Part shown: positions 46,077 to 56,631 of the stretch, piece after piece | Position numbering within the stretch: the stretch's first letter is position 1 | How the letters are laid out: the number at the start of each line of letters is the position of its first letter | DNA from: Mytilisepta virgata | Taxonomy: Eukaryota; Mollusca; Bivalvia; Mytilida; Mytilidae | Length of the DNA: 64,000 nucleotides | Assembly (NCBI GenBank): GCA_028015205.1 | Contig: CM051516.1 | Span: 24,790,593-24,854,592 of the forward strand | Reading direction: 5' to 3' | Program-made: the position numbers and the translations under genes | Notes under the pieces: generated by a model | Databases searched by the model: none | Seen by the model: only the letters and a program-made list of their open reading frames with translations | Told to the model about the DNA's origin: nothing

Positions 46077-46847
46077 GTAAACGTATTAGTTATGTCTCTG
46101 CATTATATTGTTCTTAATCTTTCATAATTATGGTAAATCGCTTTTTCTAACTGCGAATTAATACGACGCCAGAATATGTTAAAACAATTTTACATAAGTC
46201 TGTTCTGAACCTGACTTGAAACTACAAAAGAACCAGGTTTGACTGGCGCTGTAAAAGGGTATATCGTCTTCTGCGATTAGCCAATTCTTTTTCTAAAACA
46301 ACACAAGGGTTCTTTAGCGCATTCTCCAAACACACAAATCACTATATTCCGTTGTCAGGCTTTTCGTACTTTGACAACCCCAAACTAGCGAGTAACCCCT
46401 ATCCGTCACCTGAGTACGCGCTAGGCAGCTCTGTGGTTCGAGCTTCCGTGTTTCATCACAGGTGCCTACAGTTTTGACGATTTATCTTTATTCTTTAAAC
46501 GAAATTTGGCACCTCTCTCTCTCGATCTCTCGATCCCGACTAGATAAAGTTGGAAATGTATAAATTCTTGTTTTCTTTAAAGTTTTCACATACATAAAAC
46601 ATAGATCTTAAACTCTAAGTTTTCAAAAATCTTGTTTGAGCTTTTCATGTACATGTTTTTGAGCAAGCTCTTACTACTTTACCATTTCATTGGGTTTTGT
46701 GATCTAATAATTTTTTTTCATTAAAATATCAAATTGAAGAACTTGGGATATTATCATGAAATATTTTTTCATGAACAAGACATTAGAAACTGTCAGATAC
46801 ACTGAGAATACATACCAATTCTGCACTTCTTAAAACAGCTAGAAAGA

Positions 46848-48070
46848 CAATTGTTCAGAGAACAATTGCAAGATCTTTCCCGTGTCAAATTGACCTTTTA
46901 TCTCAAGTTCGTATTTATATACTAGTATATGGTTTCTAGGATGCTGTTTGCATGGTTGCTTAAGATATTAACCATGACCTTGACAGTTAACCTTCTATTT
47001 TGCTTGTATACTTGCTCTGAACATAACTATATATGGTTGCTAGGTACTTTTCCATCGGTTGCTAAGGACTTTTTCCATTTTGACCTCTACAGCTCTAAAC
47101 TAGATGCCTGAACATAATAAATATGGTTGCTAAGCACTTTTCCATTAATTGCTAAGGACTTTTTCAATCACCTTGAACCTTGACCTTCGATTTTGATCTC
47201 TACAGCTCTATAATAGCTTCCTGAACATAAATATATATGGTTGCTAGGTACTTTTCCATCAGTTGCTAACAACTTTTAGAATGACCTTGACCCTTGACCT
47301 TCCATTTTGACCTCTAAAGTTCTAAAATAGGGTCATGAGCATAAATATGTATTATTGCTAGGTACTTTTCCATCGGTTGCTAAGGGCATTTTCGATGACC
47401 TTGATCTCTGACTTTTGACCTTGGTACTTAAATGTAGATCTTTTGAAACTGATCTTTTTTTGTATTGACATTTTTTTCATATCTATAATGGCTTTCGAGA
47501 TTTAGTATGAAATAAACATGCGTCAATGGTTCTAACTGCTATAAGGAGTCATCGTACAACTTCAGGCTCATGAGACAAAGTTAGATCTGGACAAGATAAA
47601 CATTTTTCCCAATATATTTCATCAGCTATTTGTTACGGTTCATGAGTTATTTCCATATCAAGGAATAAGGTCAAAGGTCAAGTGACACTTGAAGAATAAG
47701 ACATCTGATGACTATTGTTTAACGTCCCAGGTCTCTACGACTGACGGTTTATGAGTTTTGACCATGCATGTACGCATCCCGAGAAATATTCAAGGGCTAG
47801 TAACTCCTATAAGGAGTCGATAAACCAGGTTGAGTAAAACATGACAAAGTTGCGTCTTGCGAAGATGAACATTTTTCCTAATATATTTGATCAGCTATTT
47901 GTTTCGGTTTCTGACTTATTTTGATAACAAGGGTTACGGTATTTGGACAGATAACTCTGTTAAGAAAACAGTTCGGATTCGCTGTGTCAATCCTAAATCT
48001 GGTTTATCATTCCGAACAAACTGGTGAAATATCATTTCGATTTGTCGCGAAATGAAGAAAAATCTTGACA
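46848..48070. mobile_element. Family C repeat copy with internal ~120-bp tandem units
   Basis: Starts with the same palindrome as 36322 (CAATTGTTC A GAGAACAATTG), then AAGATCTTTCCCGTG in place of GGTCTTTCCAC. From about 46925 to 47400, four units share 'ATGGTTGCTAGGTACTTTTC', 'CATCGGTTGCTAAGG', 'TGACCTTGACC' and 'TTTTGACCTCTACAGCTCTA'. The right side shares 'GGAGATAACTCT'-like and 'GGTGTCAGT'-like phrases with the end of the 36.3-kb copy. The right limit is approximate. Confidence 0.6.
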
Positions 48071-48329
48071 TCATACAATGGAATAAACTGAACAAAAACA
48101 CAACATAGATCGCGTTTTTGGTTTATTTATTGGTACATATGGTACCGCTAGACAAAACTACTCATGACTTTCTCTTGTTCCATTCAGTTCACTACCACAA
48201 TTGAAGACCATGTTGTGATCTCTGGATGTTTGTTTGGTTAAATTCTTGTTAATTTGTGCTTTCTTTGTAAATTCATTTCATTTCCGTTTTTCCTCACATT
48301 ATCAATGAGGATATACGTTTCGTACTTTT

Positions 48330-49010
48330 ATAAATTAGGACCAACATTGCCGGAATGGTCCTTGGGTGGCCGGCCACTTCAAAACTTTTGTCCGGCATCC
48401 GCGACATCCAATCAACATGGCAGCTGTTTCTGTAAATAGAAAAAAGGGGACCAATTTCAAAAATCTTATATGAAAATACAAATGTACACGGCAAGTTGTA
48501 ACCAAACGTGACAGCCATGGTCCTTGGGAGATTATTTTCCAAACTTGTGTCCGATGACTCGGAAAGTCATCCAAAACGACCGCCAAAGCCGAACTTAAGA
48601 CCTTAAAGGAAAATTCATTTTAAAATCTTCTTGTCTGAAATCACTTGGCCAATTGGAAGCAGACTTGAAGGCAATTGTTCTGAGATAGTTCTCTTTCAGA
48701 ATTTGTTTCCGTTGACCCGGACTGTCAACCAGGATGGCTGCAACAGCCGAACTTAGTTTAACATAGACCCTTTTGAAAAATTCATTTAAAAATCTTGAAA
48801 AAACTTAGCCAATTGGATGCAGACTTGACAGGAATGGTCCTTAGATGGTCCTCTTTAACGGTTATGTCCAATGACCGGGAATGTCAAACAAGATGGCCAC
48901 AAGGGCGGATCTTTGTTTAGACCCTATAGGAAAACAGCCAATTTGATTGCTACACTTACAAGGTGGACAAGTGAAATCAAGGTGAGCGATACAGACTTCT
49001 GAGAACCTCT
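48330..49010. repeat. Tandem array of ~120-130-bp units ('AATTGG.. GACTTGA.. TGGTCCTT')
   Basis: Units share 'AATGGTCCTTGGGTGGCC', a 'TGTCCGATGACTCGG' phrase, 'AAGATGGC(C/T)', 'AAAATCTT' and 'CCAATTGGA(A/T)GCAGACTTG'. Related to the array at 50930-53330. Non-coding. Confidence 0.7.
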
Positions 49011-49014
49011 AGTT

Positions 49015-49500
49015 TAACTCCTTGAAATGCGTCGTATACAGCATAGTATAAATTTACAATATCTAATATTATTATCTTTGGATTTTTATTTTGAAACTCC
49101 TGGGATGATGCCTCTGCTGGTGGACCCTAGGTCCCCGAGGGTATTCGCCAACCCAGTCGTCAGACTTGTCTGACATGATTATTCATTGATTTGTTACAGA
49201 AATTACCAGTATTTAGCAAAATTCAAAAATAATAGAAATAATAAGGGTTCATTCCTTGTATTGCACATGGTAGATCTCCTTAGCTGAAATTTGGCTTCCT
49301 ATTTCGGTATTTTTGGTTGAGTACATGTACTTCTTGTTTAATATAATTTGGTTTTGGTCTTCCAAATTTTTCGGTTTTAATGCTGCTGATGAGAGGTAAC
49401 TCCTTAAAATGCGTCTTATATAGCATAGTATAAACTCCTATATATTTATATAAATTTTGCTATATCTAATATTAGTATCTTTGGATTGTTATTTTTAAAT
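49015..49500 (-). repeat. Family B repeat (inverted copy)
   Basis: Reverse complement of the 33640-34090 element: GGATGATGCCTCTGCTGGTG, 'ACCCTAGGTCCCCGAGGGTA', CAGACTTGTCTGACATGATT, and direct terminal repeats (GAAATGCGTCGTATACAGCA at 49024 and AAAATGCGTCTTATATAGCA at 49406). With the other copy it forms an inverted pair spanning Ig domain 6 and the stalk exons. Confidence 0.8.
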
Positions 49501-49529
49501 TGCTAAAACAATTTAAAGAAACGTTCAGT

Positions 49530-49745
49530 TTAATGTAAAGTCAAGAAATACCAAAGGTATATTCGAAGGAGAGAAAAATCGTAAAAACTGAAAAACTCCG
49601 GAGAAAAACGAAGACAAGACCAATACAATACATGCACTACAATTAAAAACTAAAAACATATGAACAACATGGACCCCACCAAAAAACAAAACCGGGGGTA
49701 GACTCAGGTGCTCCGGAAGAGTAAGCAGTCTAATGGTTCTTAGAG
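49530..49745 (-). repeat. P-type retroelement tail fragment
   Basis: Minus strand: GCTTACTCTTCCGGAGCACC, a GGTGGGGTCCATGTTGTTC phrase, 'TTTTCAGTTTTTACGATTTT' and a 'CTTCGAATATACCTTTGGTA' phrase. The same tail follows the RT fragments P1, P2 and P3. No RT left here. Confidence 0.65.
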
Positions 49746-49988
49746 AAAATATCAACATGATCAACTTCAAGGCAAGTTCGACATGGTAATTTAAATTTTA
49801 GTTTGGGTCATCATTTTTTTCATATTCTTCGGTTATACCAGGTTAATAATTAGCTTTAATGCATACATCTCATCATGATTCCAAAACTATAGCAATTAGC
49901 TATATTGTCCATTGTTAGAAGTCTAAATGGAATTGTATTTAATTTTAATCTTCATGCATTTTATTAATAAGTAAAATGTTTCAATTAG

Positions 49989-50075
49989 TTGCAGGATTAG
50001 TGGTCGGTGTAATTGTCTTTTGTGCACTGGTTGTTGGTCTTATTATGTGGGTAAAGAAAAAACGGCATTTGGCAG
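49989..50075 (+). CDS. Ig receptor exon 14: transmembrane segment
   Basis: 87 nt, phase 1-1, acceptor TTTCAATTAG, donor GTGAGA. Encodes VAGLVVGVIVFCALVVGLIM, then WVKKKRHLA: a 21-residue helix followed by a basic stop-transfer KKKRH. This makes the protein type I (Ig domains outside). The alternative TTGCAG acceptor six bases downstream was rejected because it shifts the frame and hits a stop at once. A Cys sits mid-helix. No charged residue in the helix, so pairing with an ITAM adaptor is not indicated. Confidence 0.9.
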
Positions 50076-52360
50076 GTGAGAGAAAAATTTGAAATGTCTT
50101 TTCGATATTCTTAACATTAAAAGAATGTAACTTTCTACAAAAATGACTGAATTGTATTACACTCATGGTAACACTTAGTCGTTTAGTTACGCTAACCTGA
50201 ATCTGGAATGAACGATGAATACAACAAATCAAGAAAAACACAACTTTAATTTAAAATACTCAAGAATGTCTATGACAACGAGCGTTGAAAGAAGGGGCTT
50301 CGGATTTTTTGATCCGTTTCAGAGATGTATGCAAATCTTAAATTGGACAATAGTTACGGTAGATTGCCAATCATTGTTAGGCTTACATGTCACCCTGACA
50401 TATATCACCTGACCTTGACCTCCATTTAATGTTTAATTGTATCAGTAAATATGCATGGTTATGACAGATCAATGATATAAGGTGTAAAGAATCATAGTAA
50501 GGTTTACATGGCTATACGATAAATGTCACCTGATCTTGACCTCAGTTTCTCGATTCACTTTGAGGTAAAGTTTCTCCTGTTAGTTGATTCTAAGTAAGTA
50601 TACGTGGTAGAACAATATTTCGCTGAAGTCATTATTGCTACGTTATTTGATCTTATTTATTTAGTTCAGTTTCTACATAACTATATATGACAGATGGACA
50701 ATGTTTGGTATATGCTGTTATTTATAGGTGCAATAACAAAGTTCAGGAAATTTTGGCAAGGCTTTTTAATACCCTTTAGAGCCAGAGAATACTGAAATTG
50801 TTTTTTACTAAGTAAGTAAGGAAAACCTTACAACAAACGTTATGATGAACTAAATAAATATATTAATGATACACCTTTTTTTTAAATAAACGTCTTACGG
50901 ACTCCCCACCCCTAATCAAAACATGATTACAACTAGAGGCTCTCAAGAGCCTGTACCACTCACCTGGACTTTAACTTGCCCACCTTAAGCAGAGCTAAAA
51001 TTTAATGTAGCAGTCAGTTTGGCTAGTTTTCCCATAGGGTACTATATGTTAAACTAAGTGTGTCAGTGGTGGCCATCTTTACTAACAGTCGGGGTCATTG
51101 GACATAATTCTGAAAGAGAACAATCTAAGGACCATTGCTACCAAGTCAGGTTCAGATTGGTAAAGTAGTTTCAGACAAGAAGATTTTTAAATTAAATTTG
51201 CCATAGGGTTTTAAGTTCAGATGTGGCAGTCATCTTGGTTCACTGTCCGTGTCATTGTACATAATTCGGAAAGAGGACCATCTAAGGACATACTTTCAAG
51301 TCTGGTTGCAATTGGCTCAACGGTTTCAGACAAGAAGATTTTTCAATGATTTTTCCATAAAGTCCTTGTTAAACTGTGATAGCCATCTTGGTTCACAGTC
51401 CTGGTCATCGGACAAAATTATGAAAGAGGGCCATCTAAGGACAATTGCTGTTAAGTGTGATTGCAATTGACTGAGTGTTTTTAGACACAATTTGTTTTTT
51501 TTAATTTTCCCATTGGGTCCTATGTTAATCTAAATACGACTGGTCACAGCCTCTTGATTGACGGTTTGGGTATTTGGAAACATTTCTGAAAGAGGACCAC
51601 GTAAGGACCATTGCTGCCAAGTTTGATTCAAATTGGTCAAGTGGTTTCAGACAAGAAAATTTTTCAGTGAATTCTCCCATAGTGCCCAATATTAAACTAA
51701 GTTCGGCTATAAAAGAGGACTATCTAAGGACCATTTCTACCAAGTCTATTTCTAACTGGCTCAGTGGTTGTAGACGAGAATATTTTTAAATGAATTTCCC
51801 CATAGTATACTATGTTACACTAAGTTCGGCTGTGACGGCCATCTTGGTTACACATGGTTGAACGTGTAATGCACCAAACCAAACTCACACGATTCACACG
51901 TTACACGCACACGATTCGCACGATACACGCACACGATTCGCACGTTACACGCAAACCACACGATGCGCATTACACGTTTCATGATTACCGATCGTGCCAT
52001 TTCTAAAACTTGTAATTGTAAGATACGAACGGAAAATAATGAAACGAGGTAATGAGATGTTATGTCGGATATGAATAGCAGTGAAATATTTAATATAATT
52101 GCATTTGATTTTAAATAAATAGGCGCGAAAAAAAAGAAGCCGTTGTAATACGATCAACATTCAATTTTTTTCATAAATACAAAATATTTATTTGCATGTG
52201 CTATTTTTTAACAAAAAAAATATAACTTTCTTGTAAATCAAAATTAACTTACATGTTTAATGAATCCATATACATTGTAGCTTATAACATATAATCCGAT
52301 GGTATTTTAATGCTTGACCATTATAAAAAAAAATGTATATGTAACATTCCTTACTTACAG
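50076..52360 (+). other. Intron 14
   Basis: Contains a dispersed repeat with 'CACCTGACCTTGACCTCCAT' (about 50300-50720), a short-unit tandem array starting 'ACTAGAGGCTCTCAAGAGCC' (50933), and the left part of a TIR-like insertion (51856 on). Confidence 0.55.
50300..50720 (+). repeat. Dispersed repeat with two 'GACCTTGACCTC' modules
   Basis: Two modules: 'TTGTTAGGCTTACATGTCAC ... TATCACCTGACCTTGACCTC' (50375-50420) and 'AAGGTTTACATGGCTATACG ... GTCACCTGATCTTGACCTCA' (50500-50545). The first closely resembles the end of each 1.2-kb array unit (TTGTTAGGCTTACACGGTAG ... ATCACCTGCCCTTGACTCCC). I recall similar modules as common in mussels. Confidence 0.6.
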
Positions 52361-52434
52361 GTAAATCTGAGGTAGATGTACAGATAAACAAATATTTGCC
52401 CCTTAGAGGACCCCCTAATCCCTTGTCTAATTAG
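52361..52434 (+). CDS. Ig receptor alternative terminal exon: short cytoplasmic tail
   Basis: After acceptor TTCCTTACTTACAG, the phase-1 frame reads GKSEVDVQINKYLPLRGPPN then PLSN and TAG (52432-52434). Joined to the TM exon it gives a tail of about 30 residues and a 793-residue protein. YLPL is a Y-x-x-hydrophobic motif of the type used for AP-2-mediated endocytosis or, when phosphorylated, SH2 binding. It is not a full ITIM because the residue at -2 is Asn. The exon lies inside a TIR-like insertion, so it may be an exonised mobile element. An AATAAA is at 52685-52690. Splicing to the downstream array would skip it. Confidence 0.6.
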
Positions 52435-52684
52435 ACCAGGAATTGTTTTTGTCCATTTCATATTGGGGAACACACCGTATTGGTTACATAATAACCAAAC
52501 AATTGCTCATATAAAAAAATGTACTATACGATATAAATTAATACATGACATTTGTCAAAAAGTTAAAACCTTCGCAAGATTTCAAGAACAAATAATTTGT
52601 ACAAACAAGTTAAAATCTAGCTTTAATTTGCAAGTGTTTTTTGCACGTTATACGAGCATTTAATTTAGGAAACATTTCACTTAT

Positions 52685-52690
52685 AATAAA
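52685..52690 (+). terminator. Candidate poly(A) signal for the short-tail transcript
   Basis: AATAAA about 250 bp after the TAG at 52432-52434. In AT-rich DNA such hexamers are frequent, so support is weak. Confidence 0.3.
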
Positions 52691-53967
52691 AAATATTTTT
52701 TCAAACCAAATTAATTTGATAAATTAAATTAGTAATAGATAAAATTATAAACTCAACATTTTCAAATAGTTGACACTGATGAAAGTTCGTTCCAACAATC
52801 TTTTAATTCGAGTTCTAAATATTCTCTGATTTGAATTCACACGTTTTAATATTTGCTTCCACCAATGAAATCTCATACACGTTCACGATTCAAATCGCAC
52901 CCATACACACGCGCACGTTTCGCACGTTACACGATATTTTTTGTGATTTACACGCTCAACCAAGTTTAGCAGTCGGGGTCATGGACATAGTTCTGAAATA
53001 GAACCTTCTAAAGACCATTACTGTCAAGTCTGGTTCCAATTGGCCATGTAGTTCCATAGAAGATTTTTGAAATTCATCCCCCCTTTTTTCTACTTTTAGT
53101 AACAACAGCCATGTCGGTGCGAAATCGGGAATACCGGACACACGTTTGGAAAGGGCCACTCAAGGACCATTCCAATTAAGTTTGGACATAATTGGCGCAG
53201 TGGTTTCAGAGGAGAAAATCTTAAAAGGAAAGTTTACACCGGAAAACGCACAACAACGACGGACAACGGACTCCAAATGATGGCAATAGCTCACATGGCT
53301 TTATAGGCCAGCTGGGCTAAAACTGAAACCTAAACCTATATTATTATTTTATTTTTTTTTGGGGGGGGGGGGGGGGGGGATTTGGGGAATCTTTTATATG
53401 GTGTGACCAAAAGAACTACGGAAAATGAGGAACACGTATGGACGTTTTTTTCAGACAGGCAGGTCTTTAAGTAAATAGCCTCCATGGATTTCTATGATAA
53501 ACTAAGTTCAAATGTGGCAGTCATCTTAACTAGTTGCCCAATATCTCAAGTTCCGTGTTGGACCATCTTAGCTGGTTACAATTTATCCCGGTATCGGATA
53601 TATATCTATGAAAGGGTAATACACAAGGATAATTTCCGTCAACTTTCATTCAAACTTACTTGTTGGTTTCAGAAATATACAGTTACATTCAACATAGATA
53701 ATTAATAGTATGTCTATTGAATACTGAGACAACAAACTGTATCTTTCTTTTTCGAATGATACTGAACATTTATGTAATCATTATTCAAACTCGTCGGAAA
53801 TTGTTTTTCACTGCATCGACAGCAATACCTTAAACAACCCAAGAGACTTATTTCCAAGTTAAAAACTGAGAATTATAAATAAAAATTACAATTTAAAAAA
53901 AACACACACGCAAGTAACAAGCACATGATTATAAATTTATATGTCATTATCACTATGTTCATTGCAG

Positions 53968-53981
53968 GTTACAAACTGTAG
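53968..53981 (+). CDS. Possible second alternative terminal exon (GYKL-stop)
   Basis: Acceptor GTTCATTGCAG followed in phase 1 by GT TAC AAA CTG TAG, giving a four-residue end (GYKL) after the TM exon or the previous exon. An AATAAA is 90 bp on, at 54072-54077. The acceptor is good, but the coding part is so short that chance is a serious alternative. Confidence 0.25.
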
Positions 53982-54071
53982 AATACAAATGGACAAACAT
54001 GATGCGAATGAATATTCAATGACGACATTTGATTATTTATATAAAAAGAAATTTAATTTTATTTATTTGTA

Positions 54072-54077
54072 AATAAA
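54072..54077 (+). terminator. Candidate poly(A) signal
   Basis: AATAAA downstream of the possible GYKL exon. Confidence 0.25.
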
Positions 54078-54319
54078 TGAAAGATGAAATGAGATCAACA
54101 TCTCAAATATGAACATTCGAAGAAATCATGTTTGTTATTGTTTTACATCACTGCTATAAGATTAGTATATTTATATTGTATGTACATGTATCCTTTAAAC
54201 CGTCAGATTCCTTTATTAATATTGAAAAGTTCTTATATATAGGTAAATCGATCCAATTGACGCCGGTAAAAATAAGTATTCAGCAAAGACATTTTTTCCT
54301 TGGAAGTTAAATGCATGTA

Positions 54320-55230
54320 TACAGAATAAAGAATGGTAAAGAGGACACAATAAAAAAAAAACGTAATCCATTGAACAGACAAACCGGGGAAGACAAATGA
54401 ACAAACACAAGTACAACAAATAAACACTGAAAACTAAAAACAATGAACAACACGAACTCCAGGTGCTCCGGAAGGGTAAGCAGTTGCTGTTCCGTATACG
54501 GTACCCGTCGTGAAGTTAACAAAGTCAATCCGGTGGAAGTCACAAATCAGTGGAGACATATGAAATATTGCGACAGTGAAAACAGGTCCAACATCATCTT
54601 ACACTGTAACGGTCAATCAATTCGTGATGACGACCGTAAGTGATGACATCAACTTATCCCTGATAAAACCCTGGTTAAGAAGCTTTTGTGACAGCAGTAA
54701 TCCTCTTTGTTGAAAATCAGGCTAATTCACGCATGCCCTTGAAAATCGAATAAGCTGAGAAACTTAGACGCCATATGCAGGCGATGCTGATATATTCCTA
54801 CTCAAGTAGGGAAAGTTAACAATAGGAAAGTTGAAGTCGTCATGTTTGTCATAAAGTTTTGTCTTCAAATGTCCCACATTGTCTATTTCAAGAAACAAAT
54901 CCAAATGTGAAGCGGAGTTTGGTGTATCTGTAGTATCCCTAATTTCAAGCTCACTTGGGTAGATGAGATGTAGAAAGTCTTCGAATTTTTTGTTATTTAA
55001 CGACAACACTTCATTTGTATAACAAAAATTGAAATTAAAGGATTGGGCTAGTTTCGTTTTGTTTTCACGTCGTAGCCTTTGAATGAAGTCCGCTTCATAT
55101 GAGTACAGAAACAGATCGGCAAGGAGAGGAGCACAGTTGTTTCCAATTGGAATGCCGATTGTTTGTTGAAAAATTAGACCGCCAAATTCAACAAATACGT
55201 TGTCTATGAGAAAATCTTTAGAATACATTT
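54320..55230 (-). pseudogene. YIDD-type reverse transcriptase fragment with tail, copy P3
   Basis: The minus-strand frame 55228-54764 (154 codons) reads MYSKDFLIDNVFVEFGG, QTIGIPIGNNCAPLLADLFL, SYEADFIQRLRRENK, SFNFNFCYTNEVLSLNNKKF, LHLIYPSELEIRDTTDT, SASHLDLFLEID, and ends in PAYGV. The catalytic YIDD is replaced by YTNE, so this copy cannot be active. It continues into the family tail (GCTTACCCTTCCGGAGCACC, 54462-54481). It stops about 40 bp before the first unit of the 1.2-kb array. Confidence 0.7.
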
Positions 55231-55430
55231 CAGAAAACAGTTATGAAGCACCCTTAATAGTTCGATTTTTTAATTCACGGTCTACCTTTTACTACGATTT
55301 CGATATAATGAATAATAAATATATTTCAATAAACAAAACGGACTTAATAAGAAAATAGGAAACGTTAATATTTGAACTTATCATACATCTACAAAAATAG
55401 AATTTATATAGACAAAAATATCAATTTTAG

Positions 55431-55511
55431 CCATGAAAAAGGACAGGGCGACGTTCTGTGCACCCAAAGTGATTGAAAGATCAAGCGATGTTGACCGAAC
55501 GGGAGAAGAGG
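55431..55511 (+). CDS. Ig receptor cytoplasmic repeat exon, copy 1
   Basis: 81 nt, phase 1-1, acceptor TATCAATTTTAG, donor GTAAGT. Encodes 27 residues starting (A)MKKDRATFCAPKV and ending SSDVDRTGEE. It differs from copies 2-7 at six positions (A/T.F.C/P block and G for E), and is the only copy with a Cys. It would follow the TM exon (junction codon GCC) as the first piece of the long tail. No Tyr. Splice sites and phase match the receptor gene; transcript evidence is needed for the join. Confidence 0.7.
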
Positions 55512-56388
55512 GTAAGTCTTAATGGTAATTTATCGCTTATGGCTGTAATAAATATGCAATGAGTAAAAATGGTTAAATTGGAGGCCTAAAGTTGAGATTA
55601 AGACCAAAAACAAAAAACAAACAGGAGATGTTTTTATGTTGAAAATTTTTTCATGTGACTGATGAATTTGACGTAAGAAATTGATCATAAATAAATCATA
55701 AATTCCTTGATGAAAAACGACATTTTCTGCTTTGAAAGAGGCCGTGGGAGATCCGAGCACATTTCTGTTATAAGAGTCGGCAATTTACCGTTCCTGTCGA
55801 TATGTAACGTTGACCAGACGTTTACGACTGAACTATGTACTTACTAGTATATTTCGTTTCTGTAATCGCTTCTCTTTGAAATGATGTGCATAGTTTTATA
55901 CTGGGTCGAAGATCCTGGTCAGCAGCAAATTTATGTCGATAGGCTTGCAAACATGAGTAAAATGTATGACTTCAAGACAAAAAATGTACTGTATACTTTT
56001 TCCGATTTTTTATCAAGTGTGCCATCACCCCAGTTATTAAAAAAGACGTTTTAAGTTATAAAAATTATGACTAGTTATGAATTTTTACTGTAATTCAAAT
56101 TTTTTTTATCATTGTTAGGCTTACACGGTAGTCATGGCATGTATCACCTGCCCTTGACTCCCATCTAATGTTTAATAGACTTAAATCATGTTTTTATGAT
56201 AAGCTCAGTTTCTCAGTAAGTATATAGAGCTATGTCCAGTCCATGATGTATTATCGGCATCGGTTACATTGTCGACATTGCAATTTTGTCCATTACAAGG
56301 CAAATGCGGTGAAACGATATTTTCTCGATGTGAACACGATATTGTCAAAACCGTCGTATCGACGATGTCAACGAGGTAGACTGGAGTA

Positions 56389-56472
56389 AGACGATGTATA
56401 TACGATATTGAAACACTATCGTTAACATCGCGATGTTAACGATAGTGTTTCAATATTGTATATACATCGTCT
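56389..56472. repeat. 84-bp palindrome, junction 1/2
   Basis: Inverted repeat with no spacer, centred on CATCG|CGATG: AGACGATGTATATACGATAT... on the left arm. One mismatch (ATTG for ATCG in the right arm). Confidence 0.95.
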
Positions 56473-56631
56473 AATTCACGGTCTACCTTTTACTACGATT
56501 TTGATATAATGAATAATAAATATATTTCAATACACAAAACGGACTTAATAGGAAAAAAGGAAACGTTAATATTTGAACTTATCATACATCTACAAAAATA
56601 GAATTTATATAGACAAAAATATCAATTTTAG

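Larger units (their letters stand above)
46077..49988 (+). other. Intron 13, repeat-rich
   Basis: Contains a family C copy with an internal tandem array (46848-48070), a short-unit tandem array (48330-49010), an inverted family B copy (49015-49500) and a tail-only P-type fragment (49530-49745). No exon seen. Confidence 0.6.
51856..52961. mobile_element. 1.1-kb TIR-like insertion that contains the candidate terminal exon
   Basis: The left end GGTTGAACGTGTAA (51856-51869) and right end TTACACGCTCAACC (52948-52961) are inverted with one mismatch. Just inside both ends are runs of 'CACACGATTCGCACGTTACA'-like sequence, in direct orientation. The flanks on each side belong to the same tandem array ('CATCTTGGTT' left, 'AGTCGGGGTCATGG' right), so the block is a later insertion. 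It has no transposase. Confidence 0.55.
50930..53330. repeat. Tandem array of ~125-150-bp units, interrupted by a TIR-like insertion
   Basis: Units share 'AAGGACCATTGCTGCCAAGT', 'TTGGTCAAGTGGTTTCAGAC', 'AAGAAGATTTTT', 'CCATAGGGTCCTATGTTAA'-like, 'GGCCATCTTGGTT' and 'GTCGGGGTCATTGGACATAA'. About six units lie at 50930-51855. The series resumes at 52962 (TTTAGCAGTCGGGGTCATGG) after an insertion and ends with 'AACGGACTCCAAATGATGGC'. Non-coding. Confidence 0.75.
55272..56472 (+). repeat. Array unit 1 (1.2 kb)
   Basis: First unit of the head-to-tail array, starting AATTCACGGTCTACC. Its left flank lacks the palindrome seen at later junctions. It contains an 81-nt exon with several replacement differences from the others, so it is the oldest or most diverged unit. 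It ends with a palindrome. Confidence 0.95.

Noticed and set aside
49995..50075. Alternative TM-exon acceptor TTGCAG at 49989-49994
   Set aside because: It breaks the phase-1 frame and gives an immediate stop; the TTAG acceptor at 49988 keeps the helix in frame.
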